Source: Limibacterium fermenti
GTDB taxonomy: Bacteria > Bacteroidota > Bacteroidia > Bacteroidales > Dysgonomonadaceae
Assembly (NCBI RefSeq): GCF_041902845.1
Contig: NZ_CP159486.1
Span: forward strand, 1,178,001 to 1,242,000
Length of the DNA: 64,000 nt
Direction: 5' to 3'
A program made the translations under genes and the position numbers. Within the stretch, counting starts at the first letter, position 1. Each line of letters opens with the position of its first letter. Below the pieces are notes generated by a model. It was not told the origin of the DNA. It saw only the letters and a list, made by a program, of their open reading frames with translations, and did no database searches. This document shows, piece after piece, positions 54,570 to 63,640 of the stretch.

Positions 54570-56237
54570 ATGAAACGAGCATCTAAAATATTTATACTCT
54601 TACTAATACTTGCGTTTTCTTTTTTATCCTGCAACAAGGATAAAAATACATTTAACGCAGATGTAATCATTTACGGAGGCACTTCGGCTGCGGTAATCTC
54701 AGCCGTGGAGACCCCACAATCAGGAAAAAGTGTGGTGATCGTTTCCCCGGATAAACATCTGGGGGGATTGTCTTCCAGCGGATTGGGATTTACCGATACT
54801 GGGAATAAGGAAGCTATCGGCGGATTGGCGCGCGATTTTTATCACCGTATCTGGCTTCACTATAACGATTCCCCGGCATGGAAATGGCAAAAACATTCGG
54901 AATACGGGAACAAGGGGCAGGGAACGCCGGCCCTAGACGGTGAAAACCGTACGATGTGGATTTTCGAACCGCACGTGGCCGAACAGGTCTTTGAAGATTT
55001 TATCAAGGAAAATAACATAACGGTATACCGCGACGAGTGGCTGGATCGCAAAAAAGAAGCCGTTATAAAGGACAAAAAAATCGTTTCATTCACCACCTTG
55101 TCGGGCAAAACATTTAAGGGAAAGGTCTTTATCGATGCCACTTACGAAGGTGATCTGATGGCCGCAGCGGGAGTATCGTATACGGTGGGACGGGAAGCCT
55201 GTTCGCAATACGATGAACAGTGGAATGGAGTCCAAGCCGGTGTGTTCCACCACGGACATTATTTCAAAACCGCGATCGACCCGTATGTGATACCGGGAGA
55301 TTCTACCAGCGGATTATTGCCTTACATCTCTGGCGACCCCATCCAGCCCAATTGTTCGGGGGACCATAAAATACAGGCTTACTGCTTCCGCCTGTGCATG
55401 AGCAACCACCTCGACAACCGTGTACCATTTGAAAAACCGGCCGGCTACGATCCGAAGCGATACGAATTGTTGGGACGCGTATTTGAGTCGGGATGGAACG
55501 AGTGGTTCGATAAGTTCGATGTGATTCCCAATCGGAAAACAGATACCAACAATCACGGACCTTTCAGCAGCGATTACATCGGCATGAATTATGATTATCC
55601 GGAAGCATCGTACACACACAGGAAGGAAATTCTGGAAGAGCATAAAAACTATCAGAAAGGATTGCTTTATTTTGCATCCACCGATCCCAGAGTACTTCGG
55701 CAGGTGCGGGATGGGATGCAACAGTGGGGGTTGGCAAAAGACGAGTTTCCCGACAACGGTAACTGGCCGTACCAACTCTATATCCGTGAGGCCCGAAGAA
55801 TGATCGGAGAATATGTGATGACCGAAAACGATGTGTTGGGAAAGCGTCCTGTGCCTGATCCGGTAGGAATGGGCTCTTATACGTTGGATTCACACAATTC
55901 ACAACGCTATGTCACATCGGAAGGGCATGTTCAGAACGAAGGAGATGTCGGTGTTCATCCTCCGAGGCCTTATCAAATTGCTTACCAATCACTTGTTCCG
56001 AAAGAAGAAGAATGTACCAATCTCCTTGTCCCCATATGCCTTTCATCCAGCCATATTGCTTACGGATCCATCCGGATGGAACCGGTGTTTATGGTGCTGG
56101 GACAGTCAGTTGCTGCGGCAGCATGTCTGGCTCTCGATGAGAGAACGTCTGTTCAGAAAGTCGATTATTCCAATCTAAGCCGCAAACTGAAAGAAAAAGG
56201 ACAAGTAACGGAAATAAGCAAGGATATGGTTAATTAG
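54570..56237 (+). CDS. FAD-dependent oxidoreductase lipoprotein, paralogue 2
   Basis: The 555-residue protein has a lipobox F-L-S-C (Cys near 21), then D-V-I-I-Y-G-G-T-S-A-A-V-I-S. It shares most motifs with the preceding gene, including the two-Gly loop, W-K-W, G-K-V-F-I-D-A-T-Y-E-G-D-L-M-A-A and the C-terminal G-Q-S-V-A-A-A-A. This is a tandem duplication with changed localisation: one periplasmic and one lipid-anchored. The gap of 38 bp suggests cotranscription. Confidence 0.85.
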   Translation: MKRASKIFILLLILAFSFLSCNKDKNTFNADVIIYGGTSAAVISAVETPQSGKSVVIVSPDKHLGGLSSSGLGFTDTGNKEAIGGLARDFYHRIWLHYNDSPAWKWQKHSEYGNKGQGTPALDGENRTMWIFEPHVAEQVFEDFIKENNITVYRDEWLDRKKEAVIKDKKIVSFTTLSGKTFKGKVFIDATYEGDLMAAAGVSYTVGREACSQYDEQWNGVQAGVFHHGHYFKTAIDPYVIPGDSTSGLLPYISGDPIQPNCSGDHKIQAYCFRLCMSNHLDNRVPFEKPAGYDPKRYELLGRVFESGWNEWFDKFDVIPNRKTDTNNHGPFSSDYIGMNYDYPEASYTHRKEILEEHKNYQKGLLYFASTDPRVLRQVRDGMQQWGLAKDEFPDNGNWPYQLYIREARRMIGEYVMTENDVLGKRPVPDPVGMGSYTLDSHNSQRYVTSEGHVQNEGDVGVHPPRPYQIAYQSLVPKEEECTNLLVPICLSSSHIAYGSIRMEPVFMVLGQSVAAAACLALDERTSVQKVDYSNLSRKLKEKGQVTEISKDMVN

Positions 56238-56295
56238 CATAAAAATACGATTATCCTCTATAAAGAGTATCACCGAATGAGCGTTTATTCGAGAA

Positions 56296-56459
56296 TTAAA
56301 GTAAGTTTCCGATAAAATCACCCTTAATGTTCTCTATCAGTTTTTTATCGACACCCAATTCCTTGGCATAATTCTCAAAATTAGCAATTGCATTCTTCAC
56401 CGTATCAAGTAGTATTTTGTAATCCTGTATATCACCTTGACTACATTTGTTTCCATCGA
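56296..56459 (-). pseudogene. C-terminal fragment, HipA-like suspected
   Basis: The reverse strand carries D-T-V-K-N-A-I-A-N-F-E-N-Y-A-K-E-L-G-V-D before a stop, with no start codon. It directly follows a HipB-like fragment, so a deletion that removed most of a hipA gene is likely. Confidence 0.4.
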
Positions 56460-56636
56460 CTACTTCTTATATTGTTTTTTAAACAAAGCCCGCGGACTTT
56501 CCGGTAACTCCGGTAATAACTTCTCCATTTCATCCAAAAGATCGATTGCCCGCAACAATTTGATGAACGAAGCCAGGGTAATACCGGTGGAAGATCCGTT
56601 TTCCCAACTCACGGATGATATCGCTTCCGGAATATC
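56460..56636 (-). pseudogene. HipB-like HTH antitoxin fragment
   Basis: The reverse strand reads S-S-V-S-W-E-N-G-S-S-T-G-I-T-L-A-S-F-I-K, then L-L-D-E-M-E-K-L-L-P-E, to a stop. It is the second half of an XRE antitoxin HTH; the first half is missing. The fragment starts exactly after the stop of the type III res gene, suggesting that the RM operon replaced the 5' part. Confidence 0.5.
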
Positions 56637-59267
56637 TTAGTCCATAAACTTATGAAAAGCTTCTTTGAATTTGGTATCTTGTTCCGCAATTGATTTATTG
56701 AAGAATGGTAATCCCCAAATGTTATATTCGCGTCCTTGCCAAAGTTGTTCTATTTTAGCAAGTTTTCGGATTTGGAGCAAAAAGTCTTGTTTCCATTCGT
56801 CTTGTAAAATTAAATGCGCGCCTTTTGGTTCTATGAAAATTTGATATTGGCAAATTAGATTTTCTTTTTTGCAAAATAAGAATAGAACGAAATCGGGCTC
56901 AAAAGGACGACCATCATCAAAAGTAAAGATTTTGAAGTGGCGTTCGTTTCTTACAAGATAGATGTCATCGTATAACTGTCTGAGATTTTCATAGATGCTA
57001 TCAATATACTGAATGAGTGCTTTTTCTTCTGATGTTCCGAAACAGTCTGTTTGGGCGTACCAATCGCGTGAAGTTAAATCGAGCGGATAATTGGTCTCGG
57101 TTGCATTCAGCATTGAACGTCCTGTTTCTTTATCGGAAATGTCATCGTCCAAAGCAAAGTTTAAGGTTTTGTTTTTGATAATATCTTTCATCATAAATGG
57201 TTTAAATTCTTTCGTGCCTTTAAATTCTACTTTATCAGAACCAATGGTTAAAGAAACGCTATCCAAAACGTCTATCGCAATATCCAGTTTTTGTTGCGGC
57301 GTCAGATTCTCAATTTCGGATTTAATGCCTTTGACATTGATTTTAATTTTTGCAAGATAATTCTCGGAATTGATAAATTCTTTGATTGACTGCAAGTTCG
57401 GCAGGTGTTTTTGAAGATTGTTGAATCTGTAAAAATCAAGTTTATTAAGTGCTTTCCGAATAATGCGCTCGCCAAAATCAAGAAGCTGATATTCTTTGTT
57501 CTTAGTCTCAACTTTTGTTTCAGAAATAGGTTCATCTTCAAAAGCCTTCTTTTGCTTCACGATGCCTGTCTGTAATTTTACTTCGTGCGTATGTTCTATG
57601 ATAGAACGATTAAGAGAAAAAATATCTTCCCGGTTATATTTCTTTTGTTCGTTTTTGAATATAAATCCACTTTTGTAAAAGTTTGTCTGAGCAAAACTGT
57701 GTTTAATGTTTAATTCTCTTTGAACTGTTTTGGGTGGTTTAATGCCAATTTCAATCAATGCGGTATTCAATTCTTGAATATAGCGTGGATTGTATGAGGC
57801 GTGATAATAAAGTTCTTCGCAGATACGCATTTCATTTGCTTCGTCTTTATCGAATTTACGCCTATAAAGCGGTTGGCTCTCGTCTAACTGAAACGGACAG
57901 TAACGAGCACCGCGTCCGATTAATTGAGCTTCCTGCATGGTGGTTTTACCCGGAATGCTTTTTTTTGCGTCGCGAATATTGTATAAGCGGACAATATCAA
58001 ACAGGTTAAGTACGTCCCAACCTTCATTTAATTTATCCACTGCAAAAATGGCTCGATATGGGTTGTCTTCGTCTTCCAGCGTGTTAATGGCAATTTGTTT
58101 TGTTTCGCTTTCATCCTTACTGTTTACGGAAATTTGTTTATCTTCGTCGAAATCAACTTTTATTTCTTCAATTAAGTTGTCGAGCGATATGTTGTTTAGC
58201 GTGCAGTAATCAAAAACTTTTTTGATAATCGTGTTCGTATTATGTTGTTTCAGACGTTCCAACGTATCAACCGATAGCGTTTTCAACTGTTTGGTAAATT
58301 CTTCTTGAAAAACGTTGCTATCTTTGATTGTTTTTGATTTGAACAGAATAACAGGCTTAATGAACAACCCCTGTTTCTCAAATAATTTACGTCGATATTG
58401 ACTAAGAAGGATGGCTTGCAAGGCTCTATCGAAAGACGGCAAGTCTGCCTGCAATGTTTGAACATCTTTTGAATAACCATCGGCACGGAATTGGCGCAAG
58501 GGGTAATCGAACAACAATTTGTGGTCGTATTTCCGGGCGATATCGGGGTTGCTTAAATCGGCCGTTGCCGTAAATTCCAACATTACGTTTTCGGGATTCG
58601 CATTGAAAATGCGCGTAATGGTTGCTTCCCAACTGGCGATGTTTTCAATATCGTCGGTCGAAAGGTCTTTGCCTTTTTTGGTTTCGGCATTGATGTGGTG
58701 GGCTTCGTCGGAAATAAGCACCATTTTATTGCTTTCAAAATCATCGTAAGTGAGGGCGTTTTCACGAGGCGTATTTAATTTTGAATGCAATCCCTGTACG
58801 GTATTGAATGAAATATTTATATCGTCCGATAGGGCGTTTTGGAAATTTTCGACTTCCCGAATTGAAACTTGGTTATCGGAAAAAGAGATATTTTCGGCAA
58901 AAAGGTATTTGCTACTGAGTGTATTTAAAAAATTGTCTTTCGTTTTTTCGATGATGTTTGTGCTATTGACAAAAAACAAAAAATGGCGGTAGCCTTTTTC
59001 ATATAAATAGAGAATGAGTCCAGCCATAATGAGGGTTTTTCCACTGCCGGTAGCCATATGGTAAAGTAACTGCGTGGGTACTCCCTTGGGACGATTGGCG
59101 TATTGCTCCCAATAAAAAATGAAACGTCCGAAAGCGTCTTGCTGATAGGGGCGTATATCGAATGACCGTTTTAGGTTTGAAACAAGACTATTCGGAACAA
59201 GATTTCTGTAAAAGTCTTGTCCGTAGATGTCAAGGACAGCGTCGAATGTTTTATTGAGACTATTCAT
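56637..59267 (-). CDS. type III restriction endonuclease subunit (Res)
   Basis: The 876-residue SF2 helicase-nuclease has Walker A M-A-T-G-S-G-K-T near 72, D-E-A-H-H near 189, a helicase C-terminal part with G-R-G-A-R-Y near 450, and a PD-(D/E)xK nuclease near 787-812 (F-E-P-D-F-V-L-F and I-E-P-K-G-A). Length fits type III Res. It is the last gene of the leftward operon mod, nuclease, res. Confidence 0.92.
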   Translation of the reverse strand: MNSLNKTFDAVLDIYGQDFYRNLVPNSLVSNLKRSFDIRPYQQDAFGRFIFYWEQYANRPKGVPTQLLYHMATGSGKTLIMAGLILYLYEKGYRHFLFFVNSTNIIEKTKDNFLNTLSSKYLFAENISFSDNQVSIREVENFQNALSDDINISFNTVQGLHSKLNTPRENALTYDDFESNKMVLISDEAHHINAETKKGKDLSTDDIENIASWEATITRIFNANPENVMLEFTATADLSNPDIARKYDHKLLFDYPLRQFRADGYSKDVQTLQADLPSFDRALQAILLSQYRRKLFEKQGLFIKPVILFKSKTIKDSNVFQEEFTKQLKTLSVDTLERLKQHNTNTIIKKVFDYCTLNNISLDNLIEEIKVDFDEDKQISVNSKDESETKQIAINTLEDEDNPYRAIFAVDKLNEGWDVLNLFDIVRLYNIRDAKKSIPGKTTMQEAQLIGRGARYCPFQLDESQPLYRRKFDKDEANEMRICEELYYHASYNPRYIQELNTALIEIGIKPPKTVQRELNIKHSFAQTNFYKSGFIFKNEQKKYNREDIFSLNRSIIEHTHEVKLQTGIVKQKKAFEDEPISETKVETKNKEYQLLDFGERIIRKALNKLDFYRFNNLQKHLPNLQSIKEFINSENYLAKIKINVKGIKSEIENLTPQQKLDIAIDVLDSVSLTIGSDKVEFKGTKEFKPFMMKDIIKNKTLNFALDDDISDKETGRSMLNATETNYPLDLTSRDWYAQTDCFGTSEEKALIQYIDSIYENLRQLYDDIYLVRNERHFKIFTFDDGRPFEPDFVLFLFCKKENLICQYQIFIEPKGAHLILQDEWKQDFLLQIRKLAKIEQLWQGREYNIWGLPFFNKSIAEQDTKFKEAFHKFMD

Positions 59268-59268
59268 T

Positions 59269-59991
59269 CTAAAGTTTATTTATAAGGTCTATAAGCTGGG
59301 GTAATGTAAAAGACTTGTTTATGGGACAATGCCAATAAATCCTATTAGTCCAACTGAATGTCCAAGTATTGGGGCTTAGGGTCTTGGCAAAATGTATGAT
59401 ATTTTTCTTTGTATTACAACCAAAAAATAGAGGGCTATTATATTTAAGACTGTCGATGATGTCGTGAATTTTTGAATTATCACGATTTAAAACATCTGAG
59501 AGTTCATCAAAATTATTATACCCTTTTTTATAAGATTTGGCATAAAAATATATTTGTACGTGAATGTCGCTTTCAATATCTTCAACTGGTATCCAAGTAC
59601 GCCCTTTATCGTGACTGGCCGTTATTTTTATATCCCTTTTATCTATTATAGATTGATAATCTTCCCCATTCGGCGGAGTTGAAGACTTGACTTCAACTTT
59701 CACTTTTCGATTGCCAACTAAAAAATCCCAGCCCGGATCAGGATTTTCAAATCCATCAGTTCTACTTTCATCGTAATCTATTAGATCAACACGACATTGA
59801 GTTTTCAGATACGAGAAAAGGGCATTTTTTGCGAGATCTCCCATATACAGATTGTCCAAAAGCTCTATAGGAGTGCGATTATACATTAGAGATTTAGAAG
59901 TGAAATTATATTTCTTAATTGTATTTACGGCTGTTTTATTTTTTATCGAATTATCCAAAGGCAAAGTAAATACATCACTGACCGTCATCAT
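59269..59991 (-). CDS. extra nuclease-like protein between mod and res
   Basis: The 240-residue protein has P-G-W-D-F-L-V-G near 87 and V-K-V-E-V-K-S-S near 97, a PD-(D/E)xK-type site (D-x(10-12)-E-x-K) as in DUF3883-like proteins. The N-terminal part is helical. It starts 11 bp after the mod stop and ends one base before the res start. It is not part of the classical type III set. Confidence 0.6.
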   Translation of the reverse strand: MMTVSDVFTLPLDNSIKNKTAVNTIKKYNFTSKSLMYNRTPIELLDNLYMGDLAKNALFSYLKTQCRVDLIDYDESRTDGFENPDPGWDFLVGNRKVKVEVKSSTPPNGEDYQSIIDKRDIKITASHDKGRTWIPVEDIESDIHVQIYFYAKSYKKGYNNFDELSDVLNRDNSKIHDIIDSLKYNSPLFFGCNTKKNIIHFAKTLSPNTWTFSWTNRIYWHCPINKSFTLPQLIDLINKL

Positions 59992-60002
59992 TTGTGTCTG
60001 TT

Positions 60003-61853
60003 TTATAAGTCGTATAATATATTATTAAGTTCAACAGTATGAGGGTCTACCGGATAAGAGCTGTCTTTTATCTCTGAGAGCGGTACATATAATTGATTTT
60101 TGTCGATAATTTCTAAAATAATCTTTTGTTTTTCCGGAAATGTCAGGCTATGAAAGTCGGCATCGCTAATACTGCTGACAGAATATTTCATGATGTCTGA
60201 ATGCGATATGGAAAAAAACAACTTTGTTAATTCGCTTTCGTTCATATTTTTAATGTCAAGCAAATGGAAGGGCGATGATTCTAACATTTCCATATACATA
60301 AAACTTCCACCCCCATTCCAGTTTACCTCTGTAGATATACCTCCCTTTTCACCATCAATGACTTTTTTCAATCTTTCAACGATAACAGTTTCTATATAAT
60401 TCATTTGCTCTATACCGATATATCTTCTATTCATTTTATGGGCGACAGCAACGGTTGTTCCGCTACCGGAAAAGAAATCAAGAACGATATCATTTTCTTT
60501 TGTAGATAACTCGATAATACGTTTCATCAACTTTTCCGGTTTAGGTGTTGCAAAAAGAAAATCTCCAAATAATTTGACTATTTCACTTCTTGAAATCTGA
60601 TTGTGTCCAACTTCATCATAAGTCCAAATGCTTTTAGCAACCACACCTTGCTGAACTTCAGAAAGAAATTGTTTAAGCTGAGGCTTACTGTCGCCGTTTG
60701 GTCCGAAATAGATTCGATTATCATTTAATTTTTTAAAATAATTTTCTTTCGATGTTTGCCAACAACTACCTTTGGGAGGATAAACAATCTTTCCTGATGG
60801 CGTTTCGATAGGATAATCGTAATCTTTCGAATACGTTTTTACAGAAAAACCACCCGGTTTCCAAGCGCCTCTATAGTCATTATCTGGATTTGAATAACGT
60901 TTATTCATTTCTTCTGTTCTCGGTAACAAATTGGGAACAAAAGATTTTTTATCCTTTGCAAAAACTAAAATATGATCGTGGGTATCGCTAAACCATTTGG
61001 CATCATTTGCCGGGGAATATTTTTTTTGCCAAATAAAATTTATCACAAAATTATCGATACCGAAAATTTCATCACAAAGGACTTTTAAATAATGGCTCAT
61101 TTTGTCATCTATATTTATCCACAAAGAACCATCCTTTGAGAGTAGCTCTTTTGCTATACTTATTCTATTGTTCATAAAAGTAAGCCAAGAGGAATAATTA
61201 AAGGAGTCGTTGTAGTTAAATCCGTCATTACCGGTATTGTATGGCGGATCGATATAAATGAGTTTGATCTTTCCTTTGAATGCTTTGATATGAGCGAGGG
61301 AATGGAGGGCTAACAGGTTATTGCCTTTGATGATGTAGTTTTCAGTATCTGAAAGGGCGTTAACTTCTTCTTCCCCGTTTTTTGTGTAACGTTTGAAATT
61401 GGTAAAAACCTTAGGCGATAGAAGGCGGTCAATTTCATCTGGGGCAAGAGTTTCGTTCCAAAAGATTTCAGAATATTTTTGGTCTTCTTTGGTTTGTCCT
61501 CCTTCAAGGACGCAATCTTTATACGGCCAAGATAAAACAACTTCTTTTTTGTCGGAAATGAAGTCCCCGCCCGAGGTTAATCCAATTTTGTTTTTGAATG
61601 CCGTGTATGAGTCGGGCAAAAATTGCTTGTTCGACACAAACTTTTGAAATTTGATTTTATCGAAAACAAGGAAGTCGCCGACTTGTTGGAAAAAGTGTTT
61701 TTTTATTGTTTCGTTCTGTAACAATAGTTTCAGCAAATCGGGATCGAGATTTAAAGAACTCTCAATAATTTTGTTTTTAAGCAGTTTACCGTCTATAACA
61801 AAACGTTGGTCTTTTGCTAAAAGTGTCGCGAGGTCATCTAAAAGATTCTGCAT
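60003..61853 (-). CDS. type III methyltransferase subunit (Mod)
   Basis: The 616-residue beta-class adenine methyltransferase has the catalytic D-P-P-Y-N-T-G-N near 203 and the AdoMet motif F-S-G-S-G-T-T near 466, in the order typical of Mod. The target-recognition region lies between. It both modifies host DNA and gives specificity to Res. First gene of the operon. Confidence 0.93.
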   Translation of the reverse strand: MQNLLDDLATLLAKDQRFVIDGKLLKNKIIESSLNLDPDLLKLLLQNETIKKHFFQQVGDFLVFDKIKFQKFVSNKQFLPDSYTAFKNKIGLTSGGDFISDKKEVVLSWPYKDCVLEGGQTKEDQKYSEIFWNETLAPDEIDRLLSPKVFTNFKRYTKNGEEEVNALSDTENYIIKGNNLLALHSLAHIKAFKGKIKLIYIDPPYNTGNDGFNYNDSFNYSSWLTFMNNRISIAKELLSKDGSLWINIDDKMSHYLKVLCDEIFGIDNFVINFIWQKKYSPANDAKWFSDTHDHILVFAKDKKSFVPNLLPRTEEMNKRYSNPDNDYRGAWKPGGFSVKTYSKDYDYPIETPSGKIVYPPKGSCWQTSKENYFKKLNDNRIYFGPNGDSKPQLKQFLSEVQQGVVAKSIWTYDEVGHNQISRSEIVKLFGDFLFATPKPEKLMKRIIELSTKENDIVLDFFSGSGTTVAVAHKMNRRYIGIEQMNYIETVIVERLKKVIDGEKGGISTEVNWNGGGSFMYMEMLESSPFHLLDIKNMNESELTKLFFSISHSDIMKYSVSSISDADFHSLTFPEKQKIILEIIDKNQLYVPLSEIKDSSYPVDPHTVELNNILYDL

Positions 61854-61912
61854 ATATTATGTAATGAATAATTTTTTGTTAAAAGTTCTATTTGCGATTT
61901 CGAAAACATCTG

Positions 61913-62092
61913 ATGTCTGATCAGCGTCAGTTTATAAAACTTCAACAACTTTGTCGGCAAGCTATAATGCTAACAGTTTATTTTCATCAGCATCGAGAAA
62001 TTGAACAATTAAAAGTACTTGCTCTCGCTCCGCCTGATGATCTACTATACATAGGGATGTCAATAACTAAAGCAGCGGCTAATTGTCTTTGA
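61913..62092 (+). CDS. possible 59-residue ORF or fragment
   Basis: ATG 61913 opens M-S-D-Q-R-Q-F-I-K-L-Q-Q-L-C-R-Q and ends K-A-A-A-N-C-L. It may be the N-terminal piece of a gene lost to the nearby IS110 insertion. No family. Confidence 0.25.
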   Translation: MSDQRQFIKLQQLCRQAIMLTVYFHQHREIEQLKVLALAPPDDLLYIGMSITKAAANCL

Positions 62093-62279
62093 AACATTTT
62101 CGATTCTTCTCGTAATTATTTTATTCGTTTACAAAATAACCTATAAACTAATTTTGGAGAGTTGTCAATATTAAATAGTCCAATTATGGACAAATATACA
62201 TAAAAGTATACACATATACACAGACCCATAAAAATTGAGTGTTCTGTTTGAGTCCGTTTGGGCCGGTTTTACACATTGA

Positions 62280-62311
62280 TTTGAAATAAGCCACAACTTT
62301 CTCTATATTTG
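62280..62311 (+). promoter_or_regulatory. promoter of IS110 element C transposase
   Basis: TTTG (62280-62283), 20 nt, TATATTTG (62304-62311), 29 bp before the ATG. A full Bacteroides consensus promoter. Confidence 0.7.
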
Positions 62312-62340
62312 AAGATCATTAACCACTAAAATATTCAATA

Positions 62341-63549
62341 ATGAAAAAAGTATGTGGCTTAGATGTGCACAAAGATAATATATTCTGTGCAATCTACAAT
62401 GGAGAGAGTCATTCTCAAGTGAAAGAATATGCAACGCTGACCCCTGCAATCTATTCGATGGGTGAGTACCTGCAGTCGGAAGAGGTGGAGGAGGTGGCCC
62501 TGGAAAGCACGGGTATCTACTGGATTGCCGTGTGGGACATATTCTACGAGATGGGGTTCAAGTTGACGCTTGTCAACCCGTACCTGATCAAACAGATGCC
62601 GGGTCGTAAGAGCGACATCAAGGATGCCCAGTGGATAGCCAGCCTGTTGCACAAGGGCATGATGCGCGGCAGTTTCGTTCCTGCTCCCCTGATACAGGAG
62701 TTGCGGGTCTATTCCCGCAAATACGGCAAGCTCAGGCAGCAGGTGACCCGTGTGCTGACGTGTATGGACGCCATCCTGGTAAAGGCAGGTATCCGGGCGA
62801 GCAGTTGCCTGAGCAGTATCAGCACGAAAAGTTTCATGGGTATCGTCGAGGCGCTGATAGCCGGATGGACAGACCCGGGCTATCTTGTAAGCCTGGTGTA
62901 CGGGAACAGGAAAAACAAGCAGAGCGGGAAATTAAAGGAGGCCCTTAGGGGCAATATCAGGGCGCACCACCGCCAGGAATTGTCCTGGGCGAAACAGGAG
63001 TATGACATATACCAGTTGCAGATATCGGAATGTCTGTCACAAATGGAGCGGATATGTGGCCTACATTTTGCGTTGCCGGTAAATCTTTTACAAACCATTC
63101 CGGGAATAAGCCGGATAGCGGCGATGACCATAATAGCCGAAACGGGTGGGGATATGAGTGTCTTTGAAAATAGCGGCAAGATTGTCGGATGGGCGGGATT
63201 GCGCCCGAGGAATGATGAAAGCGCCGGCAAATACAAGAGCACCGCTACCACCAAAGGCAACAAGTACCTGCGTTCGATCCTGGTACAGGTCTCCTGGGCG
63301 GCTTCCCGGTCGAAGGGTTCGTTTTTCAAGGAAAAGTTCCAACGCATGACCATGCGCAAGCCAAGGAAAAAGGCTCTGGTCGCCATAGCAAGGAAACTGC
63401 TCGTTGTCATATGGAACGTGCTCAAGCACACCAGGCAATACGATCCCCGGCTGGCCCCTGTTTACGATCCGGTGAAGATGAAAGCCCGGCTCGCATATTA
63501 CAAGAAGGAGTACGAAAAAACAGCGAACATACTGAATATTAAGCTATAA
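62341..63549 (+). CDS. IS110-family transposase
   Basis: The 402-residue DEDD recombinase has V-C-G-L-D-V-H-K-D at the start, L-E-S-T-G-I-Y-W near 54, K-S-D-I-K-D-A-Q-W near 90 and the Tnp20 segment A-G-L-R-P-R-N-D-E-S-A-G-K near 288. It is a homologue, not a copy, of the 41368-42513 protein. GC-rich against AT-rich neighbours. Confidence 0.92.
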   Translation: MKKVCGLDVHKDNIFCAIYNGESHSQVKEYATLTPAIYSMGEYLQSEEVEEVALESTGIYWIAVWDIFYEMGFKLTLVNPYLIKQMPGRKSDIKDAQWIASLLHKGMMRGSFVPAPLIQELRVYSRKYGKLRQQVTRVLTCMDAILVKAGIRASSCLSSISTKSFMGIVEALIAGWTDPGYLVSLVYGNRKNKQSGKLKEALRGNIRAHHRQELSWAKQEYDIYQLQISECLSQMERICGLHFALPVNLLQTIPGISRIAAMTIIAETGGDMSVFENSGKIVGWAGLRPRNDESAGKYKSTATTKGNKYLRSILVQVSWAASRSKGSFFKEKFQRMTMRKPRKKALVAIARKLLVVIWNVLKHTRQYDPRLAPVYDPVKMKARLAYYKKEYEKTANILNIKL

Positions 63550-63559
63550 GACAAGCGTA

Positions 63560-63640
63560 AAGGCCGGGTAACTTTGTGGTGGCTCAAGACCCCGTTTACA
63601 AATAGGCCAATGTCACAGTCGTCCCTGAAACGACCTCAAG
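63560..63640 (+). ncRNA. candidate guide (bridge) RNA part of IS110 element C
   Basis: TTTGTGGTGG (63573-63582) and ACCCCGTTT (63589-63597) are shared with element B at the same 3' position. CGGGT (63564-63569 region) can pair with ACCCCG. Confidence 0.4.

Larger units (their letters stand above)
62280..63640 (+). mobile_element. IS110-family element C (approximate ends)
   Basis: Promoter, transposase and a 3' structured segment. The element lies downstream of the type III operon; exact ends are not determined. Confidence 0.5.

Noticed and set aside
20210..63640. CRISPR array
   Set aside because: No regularly spaced direct repeats of 25-40 bp were seen; the repeats present are inverted or short and phased.
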